Shown: positions 53,360-64,000, numbered from the stretch's first letter. The stretch: DNA of 64,000 nt from Megaleporinus macrocephalus (GCA_021613375.1 CM038726.1:3462546-3526545); one strand, 5' to 3'. Numbers and translations are program-made. The notes: generated by a model from the letters alone, not told the origin.

Positions 53360-54149
53360 CTAACGTTTTTAGCCTAGCCTGCAACACGTACTGTTTTGGG
53401 GTCCACAACGTTGTTACGTAATTCCTGATAGTTGTGATATTGTTATCTGCATCTGTCAACGTTGTGACAACATAGTGGCAACGTTGTTAGTACATTGTCA
53501 CAACTTCCTAGAATCTTGGTCTGTTAGCTAAGCTAACGCTACTAGCCTAGCCTAATGTAAATTCCTCAGAAAGCTGAGACAACGTTATCTGATAATGTTC
53601 TGATGATATATGTGGTCAATACGTTGCCAAAGCCTCGTAGAATCCTTCCTACGTTCAATCATATCTACATGGAACTCTGTGGAACTTTGCTAAGTTGCTA
53701 ACAGGTAGTCATAACACCGTAAACAACATTCTTTAGTTGTGATGTTTTGACAACTTGTTTGTATCTATCAGGATGTAAACAGCCAGGCTTTTAGGTAAAC
53801 AGACTAATGCTATCTTTACTAGATTAACAGGCTAGTTGTCTGTTAGCTAAGCTAACGTTATTAGCCTAGCCTGCAAACACAGTTACGTTGTGACAACATA
53901 CTATTTTGGTGCCCACGATGTTGTCAGTGCGTTGAAATGTAATTTCTCAGAAAGAGCTACTAGAATTCTCCACATGTTCTATTATATCTAGATGGAACTC
54001 AGTGGAACTTTGCTAAGTTGCTAACAGGTTGTCATAGTGACATTGTGACAACTTTGTTCTCCTGTTGACATCGCTGTAGCAACGTAGTATGAAAGTAGAC
54101 AACGTTGTGACAACATTGTGTGTTTGTTATGTAGTCTTGTTCTATAAGT
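53360..54149. repeat. Imperfect tandem duplication, about 320-bp period
   Basis: TTAGCTAAGCTAACG with TAGCCTAGCCT recurs at about 53525 and 53845. TGGAACTTTGCTAAGTTGC recurs at about 53681 and 54004. ACGTTGTGACAAC-type words recur throughout. The copies are diverged. They share GCTAAG/TAGCCTAGCC words with the 91-bp array that follows. Confidence 0.7.
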
Positions 54150-54870
54150 ATGTAAACAGACAGACTTTTAGATAAACAGACTATTCTTAATGGTATCCAG
54201 GCTAAGCTACAGTTACTAGCTTACTAGCTGGTACGCTTCAGCTGGAAAACAGACTTTTAGATAAACAAACAAATTTTAACGGTATCTAGGCTAAGTTATT
54301 GGTATTAGCCTAGCCTAGCTGGTAGGTTTCAGCTGGAAAACAGACTTTTAGATAAACAAACAAATTTTAACGGTATCTAGGCTAAGTTATTGGTATTAGC
54401 CTAGCCTAGCTGGTAGGTTTCAGCTGGAAAACAGACTTTTAGATAAACAAACAAATTTTAACGTTATCTAGGCTAAGTTAACGTTATTAGCCTAGCCTAG
54501 CTGGTAGGTTTCAGCTGGAAAACAGACTTTTAGATAAACAAACAAATTTTAACGTTATCTAGGCTAAGTTAATGTTATTAGCATAGCCTAGCTGGTACGT
54601 TTCAGCTGGAAAACAGACTTTTAGATAAACAAATTTTAACGGCATCTAGGCTAAGCTAACGTTATTAGCCTAGCCTAGCTGGTACGTTTCAGCTGGAAAA
54701 CAGACTTTTAGATAAACAAACAAATTTTAACGGTATCTATGCTAAGTTAAGGTTATTAGCATAGCCTAGCTGGTACATTTCAGCTGGAAAACAGACTTTT
54801 AGATAAACAGACTAATGCTAATAGTCTGTTAGCCTAGCTAACTTTACTAGTCTTGCCTTTCTCAATACAA
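54150..54870. repeat. 91-bp tandem repeat, about seven copies
   Basis: CAGCTGGAAAACAGACTTTT starts at 54239, 54330, 54421, 54512, 54603, 54690 and 54781, an exact 91-bp period except for one 87-bp copy. Each unit also has TCTAGGCTAAG and TAGCCTAGCCTAGCTGG. Confidence 0.95.
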
Positions 54871-56441
54871 ATCTAATCAATCTTTCAGGTTAACAGACTA
54901 ACTGCCTGTTAGCTCAGCTAAAGTTACTAGCTTAGCCTTTTTCAGCTTGAGCCTGAGAAGCCACCAGCTTGTGGAGAGGTACTGAACTGATACTGAGCGT
55001 GAAAAGTGATGCTTAACTTTTATTTCATTCAGTTTATAAGAGTAGAGCAGAAAAATGAACTTTAGAACTAGCATTCTAAAGAATAGCCACGCTATGCTAA
55101 TAACCTTATGGCTATTTTCCAGACTGTACGCGAATCGGATTTGTTTCTCACATCAGATCTATTGAGGTGTCTGTCTGCACTGTTATACGCAAGTGATCAG
55201 ATCCGATGTGTATGTCCGATACCACCAAACTAGTAACAACAAAGTGAATTACAGCACTTTTCTGTTGTTTTTCAAACAAAAATTCAAATTTGGATCAAAA
55301 TTCAATCTGGGTACAATCTGGTGAGCCAAAATCGGATTTGCTTGATAGTGAATTCAGAGAAAGTCATTAGTTGACATTGTTTTCATGACTTTAAGATAAA
55401 CTTTTAGGCGGAAAATCGAATAGTCCCAGTATTTTATATGAAAATCTGGAAAACGTTGGGGTTCACTGGTGGTACCGATACTAATGCCTATGTTTGTGCT
55501 GTAGACATGGTGACCCCTGGTTCCCATCACCACCACTAAAAAGATCAGCAAGCCACCCGGAATGACTGTTTACATCTCAACCCCCGAATTATTTCCAAAC
55601 TAGCGGTGTAAAAACGTGACGAAATAATGGAAAACGATGACTTTTCTTTTCCCAGATTGTACAGATGACTCCCCGACCGATGTCTGCATATGTAACAACA
55701 ATAAGTCCAAAATTATTTTCCAACCCACCCCAGGCTCACAAACATACATTCCCACAACCGTCACCACATTTAAAAAACAACAAATATTTATGTAGATAAA
55801 AATGTCTGTACACTTAATTGTTCATATTTTGGCACATTAATTTAAACATGTTTGATATAATCTTATTTTGTAAATAGTGCATATGTTCCTGTACAACAGC
55901 ATTTCGATACTGGCAGAGGGGAGTCGGCCTATGGCACAGGTAAGTGAAACCCCTTCCTCAAATCATAAATAAACATTATATTAAAGACGGCAAGTACATT
56001 AAGACTCGAGACGCGCTTGCGCCTTATACAAAAGTATGACGTTCTTTCCTAGACGCTACTTTTGTAGCATCCCTTTGAAGAGTTGGCACAGTAACAAGGG
56101 TAACGTTCCTTAGCACAGGAACCTAAAAACAACCTTCAACCCCTGAACGACAGAAGGCAACCGTTTGCTGAGAGACAGATCGGGGTGCTGGGCTCGTTTT
56201 AAACGATGAAGTTGGGACAAGGATTGAACACATAGACTGCTAGAGCTGCAACGGAGAACAGAGGACAAAAAAACAAAAAAACAAATTTAATACTACACCA
56301 AAGTCAGCTTTAAGAAGGCTTTTCAAGGCATTGTCTCTTCTTAAACAAGAACGAAAACAAAAACAGACTCATCACGAAAGAACTGAATCAAAAATCAAGC
56401 AGCAATGGCAGATAGATGCAGCCGTGATAGAGTGACTCCAG
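54871..56441 (-). other. Probable nexmif 3' UTR
   Basis: Sequence immediately after the predicted stop codon of nexmif in the minus direction. No other gene is visible. A minus-strand AATAAA is at 55024-55019, giving a 3' UTR of about 1.4 kb if used. AATCGGATTTG near 55133 and again near 55333 hints at an old repeat. Without transcript data the extent is uncertain. Confidence 0.45.
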
Positions 56442-59400
56442 TTAGTCATTAGGTAGCTTAGCAGGGCTGTCATGCAGGGTGTACCCACCTTCCTGTGGGG
56501 CAGGCAAAAGATTGTGGGTAAAGTCAGTGCCATGCAGCTCTGAAAGGTGTGTGGTAGAGGCTCAGGAGGATTCGAACAGGAAACGAGGATGGGGGGGAGG
56601 GGAGGGGGGGGGGTACTTTGTAGAGAGAAAATATTACCTCCGTTTTTCTACCAAGGCAGTCAGCGCTACTCCTTTAATGTCCCTTTTACCCGCTAAGAGT
56701 TCGTCGCGGGCGAACTTGGCGGTGCTTTTGTGGCGGTACATCTTTTTGTGGGCAGGCCGGTGCGGAAACGGGAGGCAGTCCAAACCGAGAGGAGGGAAGA
56801 AGCCGGGCGGGAGGAGTTTGGGGGAAGTTTTCCCACCGCGGCCTTCCCCTTTCCTTCCCCTGCCCGCCCCGGAGGACCCACCGCGCTTCTTCAGGTCCAC
56901 GCTGCTCCCCAGAATCTTGAGCGTCTGGCTTTGGAGAGCGTGCTGCCCCGGCGACAGGCAAGGTCCCCAAAGCGGTTCTACTGAGGCCCGCATGAAGCGC
57001 TGTACCTCGGCCATGCCGGAGACTATGTTAGACAGGATGTTTGATGGCTCTTGGAACTCCCCCTGGTCCTCGTCTGACAAGCCTCCAGCATTGGGCCACT
57101 CCCCCTGAGCTCCCGTTATGCTTAGGGAGGGAGTGGGAGAAGGAGCGCCACTTTCGATTCTCTCCATGCCTTTAGCTGCTTTCCCTTCCAGCAGTGCCTT
57201 GATCTTCTTGGCAGAACGAGAACCCTGTCGTGGGAGCTTGGCCTTTTCGCTTTTTGGTGCTCGGGGCGTTTTGCTCTTTTTGGTGCTTTGTCCGTTCTTT
57301 CCACCCTTCTTTTTAGACCCCTTATTACCCTGAAGCCCTTCTTGCTCGTCCTCCACGTTGAAGGTTTGTAAGAGGTATGTGTTTCCGGTTGTGTCCTGTG
57401 GGACAGTACTGGAGTTCCACCGCGCATTAGACCCTCCCGTCTCTGGAAAACCTCCACCTTTCCCGCAATTCCCCAGCAGCTGTGGCGAAGGGCTAGGCGT
57501 GTCAGGTGGGGACATCTCTGACAACGAGGAATGGCGGAACTTGTCAGGAGTGAAGTTCGAGATGTCAAGCAAGTCCGTGGACTCTCGAAGTGGGGTGACT
57601 TCCTCCAGACTCTGCTGCAGAACCAGCCGTGGGCTGCAGTGTGACATGAAGCCGTCGTTGATCTCGCTTATGTCCTCTTCCCGTTCCCTCTCTCCGTCTC
57701 GGAGGCTAAGGGAACTGTAGTTGCTGGAAGCTGCAGAGAGAGATCCCAAGGAGTTAAAGCTCACAAGGCGCCCCATGCCATTTTCACCACGTGACCCTGC
57801 CGGGCTGAGCCCATAATCAGTATCCGAGTGGGGCTCTGGTAGGAGTGGTTCTTCGAAAGGCATCCGGCAGGCACCTAGTGGTACCTGGCCATACCCTGTC
57901 ACTGTTGCGTTGTCCTCTACTAACACGGGCATCGGCCTGGGAAAGCCTGGCGGCATGACCGGCGACTGAGTTGGGATGTCAGGTGAGAACGAAAGTTGCT
58001 CAACGGTGGGTTGGGAGGGCCAAGCAACTGGGTAACTTTGTTCACTGCTGTTGGTGTCGGGATACTGCGTGTGGTGCGGAATGTGACCGAGAGGCTGTGG
58101 GGAATGGGGGAGCTCAGACTCTGAGGGAGGGGAGAGTACACAGGTCTGAGTTGGTTGCGGGGGGGCTGCGACGGGTAGCAACCCTGCCTGCTGCTGGTCT
58201 GAAGGGAAATAGGTGACATTGGCATTGCTGGAAGAATCAGATGCTTCCAGGAGAGTCTGAAGGTATCCACCGGGCAGGAGGCCCACGTTCCCATTCGTCC
58301 CGGGGGCTGTGGGACTCAAAGTGCGTTTGTCAACAGAGGTCTCGTTTGTGATAAGACTACTTTCCAAAGAGTTACTAAGGTTTTCAGGTAAACAAGAACT
58401 TAACTCTGTAAGCTCAGAGGCAGTGGAGTTTCCCTCTTTCTGTGCTTCTTTCAACTTTTTAGACCTGGCTAGTCTGGCTTCACTCTTAAATTTTTGAACC
58501 TTTCCTATTTTGCCTTCTTTCCTCCTCTCCTCTCGCTCTTCCGTCCTGCTCTTAGCCCTGGCTGGGTGTACTACGTTGCAGGTCTCTACTTCTTCCGAGG
58601 CATCGTTTGCAGCGACATGTTGTGTGCTTCTTACTGATTCAGTCACTTCGTGTACATAGTTCGAGGAGGCGGCTGCAGTTTGGCTGAAGGTCGAAGTGTC
58701 CACTGCATGGATCCTTTGAATCCTGAGTCTGCTTGCACACCTTTGTTTGCGCTTGGAGTTAGTGCTCGGTGGCCGCTTGCAGCCATTGAGGCGTTTGGTT
58801 TTGTCTGCAGCTGCTAATTTGTTCCGCTCCTGCTGTTCCTTTTCCTTCTTCTGCCAGTAGCCCTTCAGAGGTGCCAGTCTTTCGTAGTGCAGTAGGCTAT
58901 CTGGACTTAGTTGCACCATCACGCTCGAGGGGTCCACTTTACTCAACCTCACCTGCATGTGCTTCTCACCTTTAAAGCGATTGATGATGATGTACTTGAT
59001 GATGACGGGTGGCTCCTTCCGAGAGGACCGGCGCCGCTTCTTCGGGCACCAGTCGTCGTCACGTTCCTTCTTCAGTCCTGCGGACTGCTTCTCGCGCTTT
59101 TCAGCGTTCTTCTCGCTCTCTATGGAATCAACATCGTATAGGTAGTCTTCTCTGTAAGGGACCTTCCTCTTGGCGCGGAGGCGGTAACTAAGCTGGCTGG
59201 AGGAACTGGAGTTCTCCCTGGACAGTTGCCCGTGGGGTCGTTGGGCCTGCCAGGCATCAGGAGATGAGCCAGTGCAGTAGCTATCATCACTGAACTCACC
59301 GGAGTCTTCCGGAGAATTACTGAGGTCAAAAAGAAAGTTGCTGTTGGGGGTTGTCGGAGCGTCTGTCTTGTCCTCACTCAGTTGGTCTCTCTTATCTTTT

Positions 59401-60418
59401 AAGTCCTCTGTTGGCAGAGCAGGAAAGAAACCTATCTGGGATTCGTCTTGCAGGGGAGGCTCAGTCCGTTCTTGCGTTCCATCCGGGTAGGACTCATAAC
59501 GAATCTTGAGCGAACACACGTCAGTACCCAGAGTCGCCTCCTCCTCCTGGAACATGTAGCTTTCCACATCTTCCTCGCAGAACAGGTTGACCGCTAGCTC
59601 GCTGCGAGAACACAGGTCCAACAGTTCCATGCGGCTCTCGCTAATCAGGGACTCCAGGCAACTCCAGTCCTGCGCCTCCTCCCCCAGGCTCTCATATATA
59701 CTCCTGGATGCAGGGTCATCCTCCGACTCGCTCTCTCGCATTGACTTCCCCTCCTCTGCGTTTTCGTTAACCCCAGCCGCGTGGGTGGGTCCGCTGAGCA
59801 GCTGGTCAGACAGTACTTGGTCACCGAAGCGCCCTGCGTTAGGGGCAGAGCCAAGGCACTGCATGCTGATGTTGGAGGCAGGGCACGGCTGGAACTCGGA
59901 GCTTAATCCAAGCATGGACTCGCATGATTGGCTTTTGGGAATCAGACAACCCAGGCAGTCTCCTCCCGTAGAATCCATGCCGGAAAGGGGCGGCCTGTCG
60001 CAGCTCTGAGGCACGGACCAGGGAGTCACAGGCTTGGAGCCGGAAACAGAAGAGAGGGAGGAGAGGGAGGAGAGAGATGAGAAGGAGGAGAGAGAGGACA
60101 CAGAAGCAGCATTGGAGACGGACTCATCGTGCAGGTCCGTCACGCTGAGGCGAACCTCGCTTGTCTGACTCGAGGGACCTAAAGTGGATGGGCCCAGAAG
60201 AGCAGGCTCCGTCGGGTCATGGTGCCTCAGTGCATGCGGCTCATCCGAGAGATGATCTTGCGAGCCTGAAACAGGGCAAAACAAAAATCTTGTTATACCC
60301 AAAATCAAAGGTTCCTGTATTAGCGTGGCTGAAGGAGATGGGTACCATGGTCAGTCGCGTTCGGAGGACTGGGGCAGTGCTCTGGCCCTGCAAATGGGGT
60401 CTCCTGTAGAACATCCAT
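56442..60418 (-). CDS. nexmif: Neurite extension and migration factor (NEXMIF/KIAA2022 ortholog)
   Basis: The main exon, 60265-56690, is bounded by TGTTTCAG and a GTAAAA donor. It carries NEXMIF hallmarks in order: CLGC, then SDQLL, then ESRMELLDLCS and SLKIRYESY, a YRLRAKRKV element, a basic KKRRR cluster followed by PPVIIKYIIINRF, then LAPLKGYW, and near the C-terminus EFQEPSNILSNIVSGM. The YIIINRF region is the DUF4683-type segment shared with REV3L. I predict a first coding exon at 60418-60346 (MDVLQETPF..., phase 1) and a terminal exon at 56539-56442 (ELHGTDF...KLPND-stop, phase 1). Together with the main exon they give 1,248 residues, shorter than human NEXMIF at about 1.5 thousand. Without the last splice the main exon reads through to a TAA at 56636-56634. 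By family it is a nuclear protein needed for neurite outgrowth and neuronal migration. A serine run follows the N-terminus. The open frame extends to 60308 only through intron sequence. Identity is firm; the small exons are inferred. Confidence 0.88.
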
Positions 60419-60422
60419 CAAT

Positions 60423-60820
60423 CTGGAGAAAGTCTTCTTCTCACAAACGTCATTATTACTGTTCGACCTGCAGAGATACACACAACGAAGCAGGTAAGAC
60501 ATCTCGCCAGGGTATCGTTATCAAATGCTGGGTGGAGGACGGTGCTCTGACTTTGAGCTTAGGGGTATCTTAGGGGTATCAGTGGACACTAAACATGAAC
60601 TAAAAGCTAAACACCGTGTTGCTGGATTGAATCTATACTCTCAGGACCACTGGCATCGCCCCCCGCACTCTTCCTCCTGGTGTTGCTGTGAGTTGTGCTA
60701 TATTACATCACTCTGTCCTCTGCCTGCCCCCCTGCAGACGGGTGGGTAAGGAGACCGTGTGGTTGAACTGGTGGAGGAATGAAAGCCTGCCTGAGCTTCA
60801 GAGTACCTTCATAAACCTTA
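60423..60820. other. Region immediately 5' of nexmif first coding exon
   Basis: Minus-strand CTTTCTCCAG ends at 60423, four bases before the predicted nexmif exon that carries the ATG, so this is probably a 5' intron. On the plus strand AAGCAG|GTAAGAC near 60490 is a good donor-like word of unknown meaning. No frame is convincing. Confidence 0.4.
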
Positions 60821-60825
60821 TCCAA

Positions 60826-61512
60826 CAGCAGCCAATCACAGTAAACTCCTCTGACACCGTCAGCCAATCACAGTAAACTTCTCCTACACTGTCAGCCAAT
60901 CACAGTAAACTCCTCCTACACTGTCAGTCAATCACAGTAAACTTCTCCTACACTGTCAGCCAATCACAGCAAACTCCTCCTACACTGTCAGCCAATCACA
61001 GCAAACTCCTCCTACACTGTCAGCCAATCACAGTAAACTTCTCCTACACTGTCAGCCAATCACAGTAAACTCCTCCTACACTGTCAGTCAGTCACAGTAA
61101 ACTCCTACTACACTGTCAGCCAATCACAGTAAACACCTACTACACTGTCAGTCAATCACAGTAAACTCCTACTACACTGTCAGCCAATCACAGTAAACAC
61201 CTACTACACTGTCAGTCAATCACAGTAAACTCCTCCGACACTGTCAGCCAATCACAGTAAACACCTACTACACTGTCAGCCAATCACAGTAAACACCTAC
61301 TACACTGTCAGTCAATCACAGTAAACTCCTCCGACACTGTCAGCCAATCACAGTAAACACCTACTACACTGTCAGCCAATCACATTAAACACCTACTACA
61401 CTGTCAGCCAATCACAGTAAACACCTACTACACTGTCAGCCAATCAGAGTAAACTCCTCCTACACTGTCAGCCAATCACAGTAAACACCTACTACACTGT
61501 CAGCCAATCACA
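60826..61512. repeat. 32-bp minisatellite carrying CCAAT boxes, 22 copies
   Basis: Twenty-two units of about 32 bp, each with CAGCCAATCACAGTAAAC and CTCCTACACTGT. By eye 17 retain CCAAT in an NF-Y-type context (AGCCAATCA), four read GTCAAT and one GTCAGT. The array lies 0.4-1.1 kb upstream of the predicted nexmif start in the minus direction, where the boxes read ATTGGCTG. The 32-bp spacing is close to three helical turns, so the boxes would face the same side of the DNA. Confidence 0.95.
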
Positions 61513-61870
61513 GCAAAAAGGAGCTGAATTGTAATGTATTCCAAGTAATATCGCATTGACTCCCACCAGCAAGGCACAATGCTGTTCAGCCAATTAGAAC
61601 AGAGCTCATTTGCATACCTCGGTCTTAAAGGCACAGTAACACCGCTTGACTCTACGGAGTAAAGGGAGGTTGTTTTCGCCCCAAGCGTCACCTCAGTGGA
61701 GTCGGAAACAACAATAGTAGGATCTGCCGATACTGATAGAATCCTGATAGCCCCACTTCTGATCCCCGGAGGAGCCCCGGTTACCGTGACCACATTCATC
61801 TCATTTGAATATTAGCATAATCCAACCCCGCGCGCACACTATCGCTGGATTATCTCCGATTATGAAGAGT
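61513..61870 (-). promoter_or_regulatory. Regulatory-like stretch: CCAAT, octamer and TAATCC words
   Basis: Unique DNA next to the CCAAT array, with a further CCAAT (61590-61594), a perfect octamer ATTTGCAT (61608-61615, ATGCAAAT on the minus strand), TAATCC at 61818-61823 and GGATTA at 61847-61852 (bicoid/OTX-type homeodomain words), and a CCCGCGCGC patch. A 99-codon minus-strand frame crosses it but shows no domain. It may be a nexmif promoter or enhancer; no TATA box is visible. Confidence 0.4.
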
Positions 61871-61942
61871 CTTGAGCGCTAGCCATACTGACAGCTCCCT
61901 ACAAAGGCAGGAGATTTTTTAATCCTCAAATCCATGACCGCA

Positions 61943-61947
<5 letters not shown>

Positions 61948-61981
<34 letters not shown>
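61948..61981. repeat. (CT)n microsatellite
   Basis: Perfect CT dinucleotide run of about 34 bp. Confidence 0.97.
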
Positions 61982-61983
<2 letters not shown>

Positions 61984-62068
61984 ACACAGGCTGAGTTTAT
62001 TTACTCCGGCTTACTGAAAAAAATCGTTGGTGAAGGATTTGGTTTGCTTGACTTCTTTTCCGTTCCCT

Positions 62069-62093
62069 CTCTTTCTTTCTTTCTTTCTTTCTT
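62069..62093. repeat. (TTTC)n microsatellite
   Basis: Tetranucleotide run of about six copies. Confidence 0.95.
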
Positions 62094-62665
62094 AGCGTTT
62101 GTTTATTGCACAATTCATCCCGACATCAACTGTTTAATATTCGGCTTGGCCAAAAAACTGGAAACCTGAGATGGTAGAAGATCAGATCATCAGTTTCTGT
62201 TATTAGTCTGAAGAAGCTGAAGCTCTCTGACCCCGCCCACTGAAGCTCTCTGACTCCGCCCACTGCTCTTCCTCACAATCAGCACTAATAATAAACCTGG
62301 TTTCTGCATCAGTTTGTCAGATTGCCAGGAGCTGAAATCAGACGTGGCTGTTATTATTATGTCTGGTTTGGTGTTTAGCAGCAGCTGGTGCTACAAGATG
62401 AAGAGTGATCTACTGATGAAGCTCCTTGTATGATCATAGAACATGTTCCACCAGCAGTGAACTGGACCAGAGTTGGGCTGGAGACGGGTCCAGATCTCTG
62501 ACCAGCTGACCGTCTGTATCAGTGTTTATTTATTTCACTACTGAGACGTTTTTATTTGGGGGTCTCTGTTCAGATTTATGTTGGATATAATATAAAAAAG
62601 TTGGACTTGGTAATGTTACTAGCCCATTACAAACTACTGCTTCCACCAAAGAACCGGCCTGTGGA
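62094..62665. other. Unique stretch, no gene recognised
   Basis: A short direct repeat (AAGCTCTCTGACCCCGCCCA and a near-copy with ACTCC) occurs at about 62219-62260. No credible frame. Confidence 0.4.
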
Positions 62666-62679
62666 CCACTAGAGGGCGC
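62666..62679 (+). promoter_or_regulatory. CTCF core motif, full consensus match
   Basis: CCACTAGAGGGCGC matches all 14 positions of CCASYAGRKGGCRS and continues TGCA. It lies between nexmif and the 40-bp array. Motif evidence only. Confidence 0.5.
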
Positions 62680-62715
62680 TGCACAGCCACACAGTCTGAG
62701 AAAACCTGGTGAAGA

Positions 62716-64000
62716 TCAGCCCCTGGATATAGTGTATAATGTGGTTGGTATAGTATAGTGTAGTGGGTATAGTGTATAATGTGGTTGGTATAGTATAGTG
62801 TAGCGGGTATAGTGTATAATGTGGTTGGTATAGTGTATAATGTGGTTGGTATAGTGTATAATGTGGTTGGTATAGTATAGTGTAGTGGGTATAGTGTATA
62901 ATGTAGTTGGTATAGTATAGTGTAGTGGGTATAGTGTATAATGTGGTTGGTATAGTGTAGTGTAGTAGGTATAGTGTATAATGTGGTTGGTATAGTATAG
63001 TGTAGTGGGTAGTGTATAATGTGGTTGGTATCGTATAGTGTAGTGGGTATAGTGTATAATGTAGTTGGTATAGTATAGTGTAGTGGGTATAGTGTATAAT
63101 GTGGTTGGTATAGTGTAGTGTAGTAGGTATAGTGTATAATGTGGTTGGTATAGTATAGTGTAGTGGGTATAGTGTATAATGTGGTTGGTATCGTATAGTG
63201 TAGTGGGTATAGTGTATAATGTAGTTGGTATAGTATAGTGTAGTGGGTATAGTGTATAATGTAGTTGGTATAGTATAGTGTAGTGGGTATAGTGTATAAT
63301 GCGGTTGGTATAGTATAGTGTAGAGGGTATAGTGTATAATGTGGTTGGTATAGTATAGTGCATTGGGTATAGTGTATAATGTGGTTGGTATAGTATAGTG
63401 TAGTGAGTATAGTGTATAATGTGGTTGGTATAGTATAGTGTAGTGGGTATAGTGTATAATGTAGTTGGTATAGTATAGTGTAGTGGGTATAGTGTATAAT
63501 GCGGTTGGTATAGTATAGTGTAGTGGGTATAGTGTATAATGTGGTGGGTATAGTATAGTGTAGTGGGTATAGTGTATAATGTGGTTGGTATAGTATAGTG
63601 TAGTGGGTATAGTGTATAATGTGATTGGTATAGTATAGTGTAGTGGGTATAGTGTATAATGTGGTTGGTATAGTATAGTGTAGTGGGTATAGTGTATAAT
63701 GTGGTTGTTATAGTATAGTGTAGTGGGTATAGTGTATAATGTGGTTGGTATAGTGTAGTGTAGTAGGTATAGTGTATAATGTGGTTGGTATAGTATAGTG
63801 TAGTGGGTATAGTGTATAATGTAGTTGGTATAGTATAGTGTAGTGGGTATAGTGTATAATGCGGTTGGTATAGTATAGTGTAGAGGGTATAGTGTATAAT
63901 GTGGTTGGTATAGTATAGTGCATTGGGTATAGTGTATAATGTGGTTGGTATAGTATAGTGTAGTGAGTATAGTGTATAATGTGGTTGGTATAGTATAGTG
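62716..64000. repeat. 40-bp minisatellite array running off the window
   Basis: About 32 copies of a 40-bp unit with GGTATAGTGTATAATGTGGT and GGTATAGTATAGTGTAGTGG, themselves related 20-bp halves. Rare variants TAGAGGG, CATTGGG and TAGTGAG near 63321, 63361 and 63401 recur in the same order about 560 bp later (near 63881, 63921 and 63961), a duplication of 14 units. The minus strand is stop-free in one phase and gives a 215-codon Thr/Tyr-rich frame that I do not accept as a gene. Confidence 0.96.

Noticed and set aside
60266..60308. Start of the 1,224-codon nexmif frame at 60308
   Set aside because: It opens at TTG, not ATG, and its first 14 codons lie in the intron upstream of a clear 3' splice site.
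62716..63363. 215-codon Thr/Tyr/His-rich minus-strand frame
   Set aside because: Translation of the 40-bp minisatellite.

Overview
This window looks like teleost fish nuclear DNA. The evidence is a clear vertebrate nexmif (neurite extension and migration factor) gene with short introns, two intact intron-split C2H2 zinc-finger genes of the TGEKPY-linker type plus the edge of a third, and a tRNA-type SINE and LINE-tail fragments of the sort scattered through fish genomes. The species cannot be named from the sequence alone. All credible genes lie on the minus strand.

Layout. Positions 1-95 hold the 5' end of a zinc-finger exon that leaves the window. 0.64-1.2 kb is a possible solo LTR. 1.2-6.3 kb is a 32-bp minisatellite, followed by a GC-rich promoter-like block at 6.8-6.9 kb. 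7.4-11.7 kb is an AT-rich satellite of about 80 bp. 13.5-14.4 kb is a nine-finger C2H2 exon. 14.5-36.1 kb is one continuous 21.6-kb satellite block made of three subfamilies (40-, 20- and 37-bp units) that appear to descend from one unit of about 20 bp. 38.5-40.9 kb is a ladder of broken copies of the 3' end of a zinc-finger gene, one of them split by a solo LTR. 40.9-41.7 kb is an intact ten-finger gene. 42.1-46.8 kb is another 32-bp minisatellite, followed at 47.2-47.3 kb by a GC-rich block resembling the one at 6.8 kb. 48.4-51.6 kb is a satellite with units of 73-85 bp. 51.6-56.4 kb is the probable 3' UTR and downstream flank of nexmif, with dispersed repeats and a 91-bp array. 56.4-60.4 kb is nexmif. 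60.8-61.5 kb is an array of 22 units carrying CCAAT boxes, 61.6-61.9 kb looks regulatory, and 62.7-64.0 kb is a 40-bp array that continues past the window.

Roughly 41 of 64 kb (about 64%, hand estimate) is tandem repeat. The organising theme I infer is that the minus-strand zinc-finger exons sit just downstream of a minisatellite-filled stretch, which is itself preceded by a GC-rich promoter-like or first-exon-like segment. The arrays would then be intronic. The giant open reading frames in the arrays are by-products of monomers that lack stop codons on one strand and are not genes.

The most unusual items are the three-subfamily 21.6-kb satellite, whose middle section carries about 195 regularly spaced TGACGYGT words; the 32-bp-phased NF-Y-type CCAAT array next to nexmif; and the solo LTR whose empty site is preserved in a neighbouring paralogous copy.
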